Assembly: GCF_002094305.1 (NCBI RefSeq)
Contig: NZ_LWTX01000010.1
Span: 100,594 to 164,593, forward strand
Direction: 5' to 3'
Length of the DNA: 64,000 bases
DNA from: Prescottella equi
GTDB lineage: Bacteria > Actinomycetota > Actinomycetes > Mycobacteriales > Mycobacteriaceae
Position numbers and translations under genes: made by a program. The notes under the pieces are model-generated. The model was not told the origin of the DNA. It searched no databases and worked only from the letters and a program-made list of their open reading frames with translations. Shown in pieces: positions 54,174 through 62,042 of the stretch; positions within the stretch are counted from its first letter, which is position 1, and each line of letters begins with the position of its first letter.

Positions 54174-55527
54174 CAGAATTCCCCTTTCGAGACGGTGAAG
54201 ACCCGAGCCTGGGCGCCGCCGGGCAGGCCGCTCGGGGTCCGGCGCGGCCGTTGGCGGGGATGGGTTTCTTGTGGGGGTCGACGGTGCTGGGTGGGGTGAA
54301 CCACGGCTTTCTGTCGACGCCGATTTTCACGTCCCAGTGACTGTGGTGCAGCAAGGTGTGGTGGTAGCGGCAGAGTAGGACGAGGTTGTCGAGGTCGGTG
54401 GGTCCGCCGTCTGCCCAGTGCTTTACGTGGTGGCCTTCGCAGTGGGCGGGTGGTGCGCCGCAGCCGGGGAAGGCGCAGCCGTGGTCGCGGGCGATCAACA
54501 CTCGACGCTGTTTCTTCGACACGGTCCGGCTGCTGCGGCCCAGATTCAGGGGAACGCCGTCGTCCACGACGATGGGGGTGAGGTGGCAGTCGCAGGCGAT
54601 CCTGCGTGCGGTCGCGATAGACAGTGGACCGGTGTGGGGCATGCGTGCGATGTCTTTGTCACCGAACAGGTCCGGATGATCGCCGTCTGAATCGGCCCAC
54701 TCGTGATCGGCGTCGGATTGTGCAAGGTCTTGCGCGTTCACGTGTAGCGAGAGGTGTGGTCGTTCGCCGCCTTCGATCGGGGCCTCACCCGAGTCGAGGT
54801 AGCGGCGCAGGATCTCCGCGAACGCGTCGGCCCGCTGCCGTGCCGGGGTGCGGGTACCGGCGGGATCGTCCATCGGGTTGCGTGGCTTCGTCAACGCGGA
54901 CAGTGCGGTCAGGAGCATCTCGCCGGTGACTGCGTCGAGATCACCTTTGACGGCGACCCGCCCGTTCAGGGTTTTCGAGGCCTGGAACTCGTTGCGCTCG
55001 CTGTCCTCGCTGGGCGGGAGTTCGTCGGATTCGAAGATCCGTTCCAGCCGGGCGATGCAGCTGCGGACCGTTGTTGTTGTCGCGGTGGGCCCGGCGGCGC
55101 TGTCGAGCAACACTTTCCGGCACGAATCAAGTGCTTCGTTGGGCATGCCGCGGGGCGGGGTCTCGCAGAACTTCCCGATCAAAGAAGCGTGCTCGGCGGA
55201 AACGGCCCCCGAGTTGAAGGCGTCGGCGATCTCGCGCTGACGATTGAGCATGCGCCCGAGCGCGAGGATGCGTGCCGCGGCCGGCACTTCCAATAACGAA
55301 TTCGATGTAAGCCACTGTTTGACGCTGCGGAAGCCGAGGGTGTCGAAAGAGACGGGACGTTCGTCGATTTCGGCGACCATCGCGACCCGCAGGGCTTCGA
55401 GGCGTTCGATCTCGCGGCAGACGTCGACTGTCCCCTGCAGGAGCGAGATTTCGGGGAGTCGGCGCACGTCACCCGGTTGCAGCGCGGTGGCTGCGATGCC
55501 CGAATTGTTGAGTCCCCCCGGATTCAT
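54157..55527 (-). CDS. DUF222/HNH endonuclease (REP13E12-like family)
   Basis: A 456-residue protein. Residues 20-300 are the DUF222 helical domain (IERLEALRVAMVAEIDER, VKQWLTSNSLLEVPAAARILALG, then VKGDLDAVTGEMLLTALSAL). The HNH domain is CAFPGCGAPPAHCEGHHVKHWADGGPTDLDNLVLLCRYHHTLLH, with the full Cys/His set near residues 360-405. The family is the one repeated in REP13E12 elements of mycobacteria and often multicopy in Rhodococcus. A perfect LexA box lies 15-30 bases before ATG 55527. The C-terminal 50 residues are low-complexity. DNA cleavage linked to damage or mobile elements is inferred. Confidence 0.9.
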   Translation of the reverse strand: MNPGGLNNSGIAATALQPGDVRRLPEISLLQGTVDVCREIERLEALRVAMVAEIDERPVSFDTLGFRSVKQWLTSNSLLEVPAAARILALGRMLNRQREIADAFNSGAVSAEHASLIGKFCETPPRGMPNEALDSCRKVLLDSAAGPTATTTTVRSCIARLERIFESDELPPSEDSERNEFQASKTLNGRVAVKGDLDAVTGEMLLTALSALTKPRNPMDDPAGTRTPARQRADAFAEILRRYLDSGEAPIEGGERPHLSLHVNAQDLAQSDADHEWADSDGDHPDLFGDKDIARMPHTGPLSIATARRIACDCHLTPIVVDDGVPLNLGRSSRTVSKKQRRVLIARDHGCAFPGCGAPPAHCEGHHVKHWADGGPTDLDNLVLLCRYHHTLLHHSHWDVKIGVDRKPWFTPPSTVDPHKKPIPANGRAGPRAACPAAPRLGSSPSRKGNSVNAIR

Positions 55528-55541
55528 GACACGAGCCTAGC

Positions 55542-55557
55542 TCGAACGCATGTTCGA
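55542..55557. promoter_or_regulatory. LexA-binding site (SOS box)
   Basis: TCGAACGCATGTTCGA is an exact match to the actinobacterial SOS box TCGAAC-N4-GTTCGA and lies 15-30 bases before the DUF222-HNH start codon. DNA-damage induction of that gene is predicted. Confidence 0.88.
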
Positions 55558-55625
55558 GTCAATGGCGGATCGCTCGCTGGATCGCTGGTTGTCGAAACGA
55601 CTCGAGTAGGCGTGCTGGACGGCTA

Positions 55626-55956
55626 GTGTGCGAGCCATGCGCTGCGCAGATCGTCGATCTTGGCGGCAATGGGGCATTTTCGACTTTGGTGGCGGTGTGG
55701 GCGGGTGTGGTCACGGTTCCCGCGACTGCAGGTGCCGCTCCGGCGCCACCGGGCGTCGACGACTTTTACCGTGCGCCTGACGGATTCGAGTCGACGTCTC
55801 CCGGTACCATCCTGCGCGAGCGTCCCATGCGGCTGGCGTCGTACTCCGCGCGGCCGTTCAATGCGCAGGCGTGGCAACTTCTCTATCGCCACCTTCGTGT
55901 CGACCAACATCGGCACGGGCGAGATCTTGTTGGGCAGACCGATCGGTCCCCGCTAG
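55626..55956 (+). pseudogene. Remnant of a secreted LIP-family lipase
   Basis: The stretch reads TLVAVWAGVVTVPATAGAAPAPPGVDD-like sequence: the end of a signal peptide, then DDFYRAPDGFESTSPGTILRERP and FNAQAWQLLYR, the characteristic mature N-terminus of secretory lipases (PF03583 type). After LLYR (about 55890) the similarity stops and the frame degenerates; a different frame stays open as ATFVSTNIGTGEILLGRP and ends at 55956. The lipase catalytic domain is missing entirely. This looks like a deletion scar joining the 5' end of a lipase gene to an unrelated 3' end. No good Shine-Dalgarno is seen. The rest of 55528-56171 holds the LexA box, this remnant and the helR promoter region. Confidence 0.55.
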
Positions 55957-56030
55957 ATGCGCGAGCGGCCCGACCGTGCGAAGCCGGTGTGAGAACGGAA
56001 GGGAAAAGCCACTTCCTTCCACTATCAACT

Positions 56031-56036
56031 TATAAC
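56031..56036 (+). promoter_or_regulatory. Candidate -10 element of helR
   Basis: TATAAC stands out in an AT-rich island (56004-56036) just before the rifamycin-associated element. No convincing -35 hexamer is seen at the expected spacing, so this is tentative. Confidence 0.35.
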
Positions 56037-56043
56037 GCACCGG

Positions 56044-56063
56044 GGGGCTTGCGGCAAGGCCCC
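56044..56063 (+). promoter_or_regulatory. Rifamycin-associated element (RAE)
   Basis: GGGGCTTGCGGCAAGGCCCC equals the rifamycin-associated element known from rifamycin-resistance genes of actinobacteria. It is the core of a larger near-perfect palindrome (56038-56068). It lies 109 bases before the helR start, directly after a TATAAC. Rifampicin-responsive expression of helR is predicted. Confidence 0.88.
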
Positions 56064-56171
56064 CGGTGTGCCGCAGAATCGCTGCTCTGAGCCGGAATTC
56101 TCAGGTCGAGAAGCATGCCGGCTGTGTCGGCGTGACTACGCGTGACGCCCGGCACGGGGAAGCGAGGGCAC

Positions 56172-58391
56172 GTGTCAACAGGGGACTACGAAGAAGAATT
56201 GCGGGACGAGCGGACATACGTGGCGGGGCTCTATGCGCGACTCGACGCCGAGCGCGCGCGGGCGAAGCGCCGGTACAGCGCGACGTTGCGAAGCCCGATC
56301 GACGCCGAGAACGGCGGCACGCTGGTGGAGCGGGACGCCGGAGTGCGGGCGCTGGCCCGGGAGATCACCCGGCTGGACGTGGCGGATCACGGTCTGTGCT
56401 TCGGCCGGCTCGACAGCGTCGCCGGGGAACCGTCCTACATCGGCCGTATCGGACTGTTCGACGAGGCGAACGAGTTCGAGCCGCTGCTGCTCGATTGGCG
56501 GGCCCCGGCAGCCCGCGCGTTCTACGTCGCTACTGCCGCGCACCCCGAGGGTATGCGTCGACGCCGTCAGTTCCACACGCGTGGGAGGGATGTCGTGGAT
56601 TTCACCGACGAGATCCTCGCCCGCTCGGACCCGGACGGACACGACGACGCGGTGGACCGGGTGGACGCGGCTCTGCTGGCGGCGGTCAACGCGCCGCGGG
56701 CCGACGGCATGCGCGACATCGTGGCGACGATCCAGGCCGAACAGGATCGGATCATCCGCCTCGACCACGACGGGGTCCTGGTGATCGAGGGCGGTCCGGG
56801 TACCGGGAAGACCGTGGTGGCGCTGCACCGCGTCGCCTACCTGCTCTACACCCAGCGCGATCGGGTCGAGCACCACGGCGTGCTCGTCGTGGGGCCGAAC
56901 CCGGCGTTCCTCGACCACATCGATCGCGTCCTGCCGTCGCTGGGGGAGTCGAACGTGGTGTTCACGACCATCGGCGATCTGGTGCCGGACGTGACCACGA
57001 CCCGCGAGGACCTGCCCGACGTCGCGCGCTACAAAGGATCGGCGAAGATTCTGGACGTGCTGGCGGCTGCGGTCGCCGACCGGCAGCGGCTGCCGCAGAA
57101 CCCACTGTCCGTCGAGTTGGCCGACGTCACCGTGCGAATCGATGCGGAGACCGCACAGTGGGGGCGGGAAGAGGCGCGGGCGAGCGGACTTCCACACAAC
57201 GAGGCCCGTGAAGTGTTCCGCGACATCGTCACGTACGTGCTCACCGAACGGGCAATCGGACGCATCGGTCGAGGTTGGCTCACCCGCTCGGATCGCGACG
57301 CGTGGGAGCGGCTGCGCCGCGACCTCCTCGCCGAACTCGCCGACAACGACGGATTCACGGCGGCGCTGGACGAGCTGTGGCCGACGCTGGATCCGGAAAC
57401 CTTTCTCGCGCAGTTGTACACGTCACCTGAGCGGCTGCGTGCGGCGGGCGCGGACCCCGCGTTGTGGCGGGCCGACGGGAATGCCTGGACGGTGTCGGAC
57501 GTTCCGCTGCTCGACGAGTTGGCAGACCTTCTCGGCGCCGATCCCGCTGTCGAACGCGCTGCCGAACGGAAGCGGAAGGCGCAGGCGCAGGCCGAAGCGG
57601 CGTATGCGGCCGGAGTGCTCGACCTCATGGTCGGCCGCGCGGATCACATGGACGACGACGACCACCTGTTCGCCACCGATCTGCTGTACGCCGAGGATCT
57701 GGCGGAGCGCTTCGTCGAACACGACACCCGCGAACTCGCCGAACGCGCTGCGGCGGACAGGAACTGGACGTATCGGCACGTCGTCGTCGACGAGGCGCAG
57801 GAGTTGTCCGAGATGGATTGGCGGGTGCTGATGCGCCGCTGCCCGAGTCGGTCCTTCACAGTGGTCGGCGATCTCGCGCAACGTCGGTCGGCAGCGGGAG
57901 CGACGTCGTGGGACGCGATGCTCGCGCCGTACGTGCCGGGTCGCTGGGTCTACCGGGCGCTGTCGGTGAACTACCGGACACCGGCCGAGATCATGTCGGT
58001 CGCCGCGGCCGTGCTGGCCGAATTCGCTCCCGATGTCTTACCGCCGGAGTCCGTTCGAGCCGGTGGCGTCCAGCCCTGGTCCAGGCAGGTCACCGACACC
58101 GAACTGGCAGCCGCCGTGGACGAATTCGTACGAGACGAAGCGGGGAGGGAGGGGACCAGCGTCGTGATCGGGCCACCTGACGTTCCGGGAGCAGTGGCGG
58201 CGTCGGAGACGAAGGGACTCGAGTTCGACGCCGTGCTGGTCGTGGATCCGGATCGGATCCTCGCGGACGGGCCCCGCGGCGCCGCCGAACTCTACGTCGC
58301 GCTCACCCGGGCCACGCAACGCCTCGGCGTCCTGCACCGCGGACCGCTGCCGGGCGCGCTGCGCCGGCTCGCCGGGCCGGCGGGGCGGTAG
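56172..58391 (+). CDS. helR: HelR/HelD-type RNA polymerase recycling ATPase
   Basis: A 739-residue SF1-like protein of the actinobacterial HelD class. The N-terminus (YEEELRDERTYVAGLYARLD) is the coiled-coil arm that enters the RNAP secondary channel. Helicase-type motifs follow: GGPGTGKTVVALHR near 207, VVDEAQELSEMDW, VNYRTPAEIM, ETKGLEFDAVLVVDP and YVALTRATQRLG. An acidic insertion, HMDDDDHL near 493, may be the primary-channel loop. HelR releases stalled RNAP and protects it from rifamycins by displacing the drug. GTG 56172 is chosen; an in-frame GTG lies 30 bases upstream. An RAE lies upstream, and the stop is four bases from the convergent lyase gene. Confidence 0.92.
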   Translation: MSTGDYEEELRDERTYVAGLYARLDAERARAKRRYSATLRSPIDAENGGTLVERDAGVRALAREITRLDVADHGLCFGRLDSVAGEPSYIGRIGLFDEANEFEPLLLDWRAPAARAFYVATAAHPEGMRRRRQFHTRGRDVVDFTDEILARSDPDGHDDAVDRVDAALLAAVNAPRADGMRDIVATIQAEQDRIIRLDHDGVLVIEGGPGTGKTVVALHRVAYLLYTQRDRVEHHGVLVVGPNPAFLDHIDRVLPSLGESNVVFTTIGDLVPDVTTTREDLPDVARYKGSAKILDVLAAAVADRQRLPQNPLSVELADVTVRIDAETAQWGREEARASGLPHNEAREVFRDIVTYVLTERAIGRIGRGWLTRSDRDAWERLRRDLLAELADNDGFTAALDELWPTLDPETFLAQLYTSPERLRAAGADPALWRADGNAWTVSDVPLLDELADLLGADPAVERAAERKRKAQAQAEAAYAAGVLDLMVGRADHMDDDDHLFATDLLYAEDLAERFVEHDTRELAERAAADRNWTYRHVVVDEAQELSEMDWRVLMRRCPSRSFTVVGDLAQRRSAAGATSWDAMLAPYVPGRWVYRALSVNYRTPAEIMSVAAAVLAEFAPDVLPPESVRAGGVQPWSRQVTDTELAAAVDEFVRDEAGREGTSVVIGPPDVPGAVAASETKGLEFDAVLVVDPDRILADGPRGAAELYVALTRATQRLGVLHRGPLPGALRRLAGPAGR

Positions 58392-58395
58392 CTCC

Positions 58396-59328
58396 TCAGG
58401 CCGGGCGCACCCAATCGAAGGCGTGTGCCTCCGAGCGGGTGCCCTCGGCCGTCCGGGAGCGATTGGGCTCGCCCAGTTCGGCCAGCATCGGCGCCGCGGT
58501 GTCGACCAGGCCGGTCAGTGTCCTCGGGCTGAGCCAGTCCGGTCGGGTCGCGAACGCGATGTCCTCCGTGGACGTGTTGCCGCTGGCGCCGGGCGCGAAC
58601 GGGCAGCCGCCGAGCCCACCGAGTGAGCCGTCGACCACGTTCGCCCCGGCGCCGATCGCGGCCAGGGTGTTCGCGACGCCGAGCCCCCACGTGTCGTGTC
58701 CGTGGAAAACGATGCGGCGCTGCGGCGATTCGGTCTTCACCCGGGCGACCAGTGCGGCCACCTGTGCGGGCACCGCCTGGCCGAGGGTGTCGGCGAGGAC
58801 GATGTCGTCGGCCCCGTCGCCGCGCGGATCGTTTGCGATCGCCAGCACTCGGTCGGCCGGGACGTCACCCTCGAACGGACACGTGAACGACGTCGCGATA
58901 CACAGTTGGATCCGCCCGCCCACCGCACGGGTCAACTCGACGGCCGCGGGCATCGCGGCGAGGCTGTCGTCGGTGGACCGTCCGATGTTGGCACGGTTGT
59001 GGGATTCCGACGCCGAGAAGCAGTACTGGAAGTTGCGTGCTCCGGCGGCCGCGGCCTTCTCGACGTGGCGCGGCGTGGCGACCCACACCCAGCACCGCTC
59101 CAACTCCTCGGGTGTCAGCTCTCCGATCACCTCGAGAGTGTTCGCCATCGGCGGCACCAGATCGGGCCGCGCCATCGACCCGACCTCGAGTTCGGGAACG
59201 CCGAGGGCCAGCAGGCTCCGCGCGATTTCGAGCTTGCGGTCGGTCGGGAGTACCTTGCCGGTCAGCTGCAGGCCGTCACGCAGGGTGACGTCGCGCAGAA
59301 TCGACCTGGGCGCATACGAATAGTTCAT
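58396..59328 (-). CDS. HMG-CoA lyase-like enzyme
   Basis: A 310-residue TIM-barrel lyase. RDVTLRDGLQ (metal-binding Asp and catalytic Arg), FHGHDTWGLGVANTLAA (His pair) and GLGGCPFAPGASGNTSTED (active-site Cys loop) are all as in hydroxymethylglutaryl-CoA lyase. It would cleave a 3-hydroxy-3-methylacyl-CoA to acetyl-CoA and a ketoacid; HMG-CoA in leucine breakdown is the standard substrate. ATG 59328 shares one base with the stop of the CoA-transferase gene, so both act in one pathway. Confidence 0.92.
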   Translation of the reverse strand: MNYSYAPRSILRDVTLRDGLQLTGKVLPTDRKLEIARSLLALGVPELEVGSMARPDLVPPMANTLEVIGELTPEELERCWVWVATPRHVEKAAAAGARNFQYCFSASESHNRANIGRSTDDSLAAMPAAVELTRAVGGRIQLCIATSFTCPFEGDVPADRVLAIANDPRGDGADDIVLADTLGQAVPAQVAALVARVKTESPQRRIVFHGHDTWGLGVANTLAAIGAGANVVDGSLGGLGGCPFAPGASGNTSTEDIAFATRPDWLSPRTLTGLVDTAAPMLAELGEPNRSRTAEGTRSEAHAFDWVRPA

Positions 59329-60563
59329 CAGCACTCCATCTCGGTGACGATGCGTTCGATCTCGGCGTCGGAAAGCCCCAGCACAGCCGCGAGTACGTCG
59401 CGGGTGTGTGCGCCGAGATCCGGGCCGACGTGGTCGATGGGCAGCGACTTGTCGCCGATCACCGGCACGATGCCCGGGAATCCCACCGGCTTGGCGGAGT
59501 CCTCGCCCGTGTCCACCCAGAACGTCTGGATCATGTTGCGCGCGTTGTACTGTTCGTCCTCGACGATGTCGGCCGCGGTGTAGATCGGTCCGGAAGGGAC
59601 GTTCGCGTCGTCGAGGATGCGCAGCGCCTCGTCGCGGGTGTGACGCGACGTCCACGCGCCGATGGCGGCGTCGAGTTCGTCGCGCCGCGCCCATCGGCCC
59701 GCATTGGTCTGCAGTTCCGCGTCCGCCGCCAGGTCGGGTCGCTCGATGGTCTCCATGTAGCGCTGGAAGATCGCATCGCCGTTGCCGGAGATGATGATGC
59801 TGGTGCCGTCGTTGCACGGATACGCGTTGGACGGTGCGATGCCCTCCATCCGGCCGCCGACCCGTTCGCGTTTGACGCCGTACGCGAGATAGTCGGGAAC
59901 GAGGGACTCCATCATCGACATGATCGACTCGTTGAGTGCCACGTCGATCGTCCGCTGCGACAGCGCGAGCCGCTCCCCGACGCGTGACTGCCTCTGGAAC
60001 AGGGCCATCACCGAGCCGAACGCGGCATACAGGCCGGCGATGGAATCGCCGATCGAGACGCCCACGCGCACCGGCGGGCGGTCGGGATCACCGACCAGTT
60101 CCCGGAAGCCGCCGAGAGCCTCGGCGACGGCCGCGAATCCGGGCCGTTCGGCGAGCGGTCCGGTCTGCCCGAACGCGGAGATCCGGGTGATGACCAGATC
60201 GGGGTTCACCTCGTTCAACTGCTCGGGGCCGATACCCCACTTCTCGAGGGTGCCGGGCCGGAAGTTCTCGAGCAGTACGTCGCACTTCGCGGCGAGGTCG
60301 AGGACGAGGCGACGGCCCTCGTCGGACCGCAGGTCGAGCACGATCGACTTCTTGTTCCGGTTGATCGTGCGGTACAGCATCGACGTCGTGCCCGAATAGA
60401 GACGCCAGTTCCGCAGTTCGTCGCCGGTGCGCGGGCGCTCCACCTTGATCACTTCGGCGCCGAAATCGGCGAGCAGCCGGCCGGCCGTGGGTGCGGCGAT
60501 GTAGTTGCCCAGCTCGAGCACACGGATTCCGTCGAGGGGCCGCGTCGGGTTGTCCTGCGTCAT
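59328..60563 (-). CDS. CaiB/BaiF-family (class III) CoA-transferase
   Basis: A 411-residue formyl-CoA transferase-like protein. GIRVLELGNYIAAPTAGRLLADFGAEVIKVERP is the family N-terminus. FGQTGPLAERPGFAAVAEALGG and GVSIGDSIAGLYAAFG follow; the Asp in SIGD is the expected covalent carboxylate. SNAYPCNDGTSIIISG and the C-terminal helical region are normal. It transfers CoA between dicarboxylic or branched acids. Being coupled to an HMG-CoA lyase-like gene suggests activation of hydroxymethylglutarate or a similar acid before cleavage. ATG 60563; it is divergent from an SDR gene. Confidence 0.92.
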   Translation of the reverse strand: MTQDNPTRPLDGIRVLELGNYIAAPTAGRLLADFGAEVIKVERPRTGDELRNWRLYSGTTSMLYRTINRNKKSIVLDLRSDEGRRLVLDLAAKCDVLLENFRPGTLEKWGIGPEQLNEVNPDLVITRISAFGQTGPLAERPGFAAVAEALGGFRELVGDPDRPPVRVGVSIGDSIAGLYAAFGSVMALFQRQSRVGERLALSQRTIDVALNESIMSMMESLVPDYLAYGVKRERVGGRMEGIAPSNAYPCNDGTSIIISGNGDAIFQRYMETIERPDLAADAELQTNAGRWARRDELDAAIGAWTSRHTRDEALRILDDANVPSGPIYTAADIVEDEQYNARNMIQTFWVDTGEDSAKPVGFPGIVPVIGDKSLPIDHVGPDLGAHTRDVLAAVLGLSDAEIERIVTEMEC

Positions 60564-60618
60564 GAGTCGATTCAAGCAGTTGCCGCGGCGGCCGCGGTTT
60601 TCCCGTCCATCGGGAAGT

Positions 60619-60632
60619 GACATGCACATGTC
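60619..60632. promoter_or_regulatory. Short palindrome in the CoA-transferase/SDR divergent promoter
   Basis: GACATG-CA-CATGTC, with perfect 6-bp arms, is placed in the 143-base divergent gap. It could be an operator shared by both transcripts; no regulator gene is adjacent. Confidence 0.35.
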
Positions 60633-60706
60633 GTCGCGCCTACGGTGTGCTGACTGAGACGTAGGCCACACCGCTCGTGTGGTCTCCCGACAAACGGTTG
60701 GAGTGG

Positions 60707-61573
60707 ATGGTGGGTCTGAGTTCGGATCGGATCGTGGTGGTCACGGGCGCGAGCCGGGGCGCGGGTAAGGGCATCGCGCTGGCGCTGGCCGAGAGTGGCG
60801 CCAAGGTGTACGTCACGGGGCGGACGCAGACCGAGGGCGACGCCCCGCTGCCCGGCACGGTGTTCGCGACGGCCGAGGAGATCACCCGGCGCGGAGGCGA
60901 GGGTGTGCCGGTGGTTCTCGACCACAGCGACGACGCGCAGGTCGCGGCCTTCTTCGAGCGACTGAAGGAGGAACACGGCCGCCTGGACATCCTCGTCAAC
61001 AACGCACTGGCGGTGCCGGACGAGCTGACCAAGAAGGGACCCTTCTGGGAGAAGTCGCTGGCGCTGCTCGACGTGCTGGACGTCGGCATGCGGTCGAGCT
61101 ACGTCTCGAGCTACTACGCTGCGCCGCTGCTCGCCGCCAACGGCGAGGGGCTCGTCGTCAACACGTCGTCGTTCGGCGGCACCTGCTACATGCACGGTCC
61201 CGCGTACGGTGCCGGCAAGGCCGCGGTCGACAAGATGGCCCACGACATGGCGGTCGACTTCCGACCGTTCAACGTCGCGGTCGTCTCGCTGTGGATGGGT
61301 CTGCTCATGACCGAGCGCACCAAGGCCGGATTCGATGCGAACCCGGGTGCGTACGACGGGCTCGCCGCGACGGCGGAGTCGGCGGAGTTCCCCGGCCGGG
61401 TCATCGACGCCCTCGCCCGCGACCCCCAACTGATGAAGCGCAGCGGTCAGGTGCTCGTCGGAGCAGAGGTCGCGGAGGAACTCGGTGTGAAGGACCTCGA
61501 AGGCAAGCAGCCGCCGTCGCACCGTCAGTTCCTCGGCAATCCGCCGGCGTTCTCCGACGCCGTCATCGACTGA
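60707..61573 (+). CDS. Short-chain dehydrogenase/reductase (DHRS1-like)
   Basis: A 288-residue SDR. The cofactor site is VTGASRGAGKGIA, with VTGRT after beta-2 (likely NADP). ILVNNAL, NTSSFGG (catalytic Ser) and YGAGKAAVD (Tyr and Lys) are present. The loop after NNA is long (LTKKGPFWEKSLALLDVLDVG), as in the DHRS1 group. The C-terminal 40 residues extend past a minimal SDR. ATG 60707 is preferred, with GGAG upstream; an in-frame GTG at 60677 is possible. The substrate may belong to the same acid catabolism as the divergent operon, by position only. Confidence 0.88.
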   Translation: MVGLSSDRIVVVTGASRGAGKGIALALAESGAKVYVTGRTQTEGDAPLPGTVFATAEEITRRGGEGVPVVLDHSDDAQVAAFFERLKEEHGRLDILVNNALAVPDELTKKGPFWEKSLALLDVLDVGMRSSYVSSYYAAPLLAANGEGLVVNTSSFGGTCYMHGPAYGAGKAAVDKMAHDMAVDFRPFNVAVVSLWMGLLMTERTKAGFDANPGAYDGLAATAESAEFPGRVIDALARDPQLMKRSGQVLVGAEVAEELGVKDLEGKQPPSHRQFLGNPPAFSDAVID

Positions 61574-61783
61574 CAGCCGAATCGGCGGACACCGATCTGC
61601 AGCGGACTCGTATCGGATCGGTATCGGCGAGTCGTCCTCGTCGTGTCGCTCCGGGGGAGGGGGCGACCGGCGGGGATACCGTTCGCGTCTGACGTGAAGT
61701 GCTGGACGTGAAGTACCGCGTAGCCGCCGTTGTCCGAACACCTGAGCCGAAATCACGCGACAGGAACGTGTGAGGGAGTTGTC

Positions 61784-61984
61784 ATGGAGTCCGCTGCAGT
61801 CAAGTTCGTTCTCGTGAGTCTGTTCCTGGCCGGGCTGGTCGCCGCCGGCGTCGGACTGGCCGAGTTGCACGTCTACACCACCGTCGCGGCGCTCATCGTC
61901 GCATCGGTGTCGGGGTTGCTGCTCCTGCGCATCCGCGCCGAGTCGCACGGACGCCTCGAGTCGCGCCGATCTCTGGTCGGCTGA
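61784..61984 (+). CDS. Small two-helix membrane protein
   Basis: A 66-residue protein with two membrane segments (VKFVLVSLFLAGLVAAGVGL and YTTVAALIVASVSGLLLL) and a basic cytoplasmic tail. GAGGGAG lies correctly before ATG 61784, which decides the start against an upstream in-frame codon. I do not recognise the family. The 210 bases before it hold no other gene that I can support. Confidence 0.7.
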   Translation: MESAAVKFVLVSLFLAGLVAAGVGLAELHVYTTVAALIVASVSGLLLLRIRAESHGRLESRRSLVG

Positions 61985-62042
61985 GCACACCGAGGCGCGG
62001 TTTCTGGAACAGTGGTGGGCGTAAACCTCTCGAGGAGGCCTC

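Noticed and set aside
56038..56068. Reading the palindrome before helR as a simple terminator of the lipase remnant
   Set aside because: Its core is the exact rifamycin-associated element and the next gene is helR, which explains it better; there is no T-tract.
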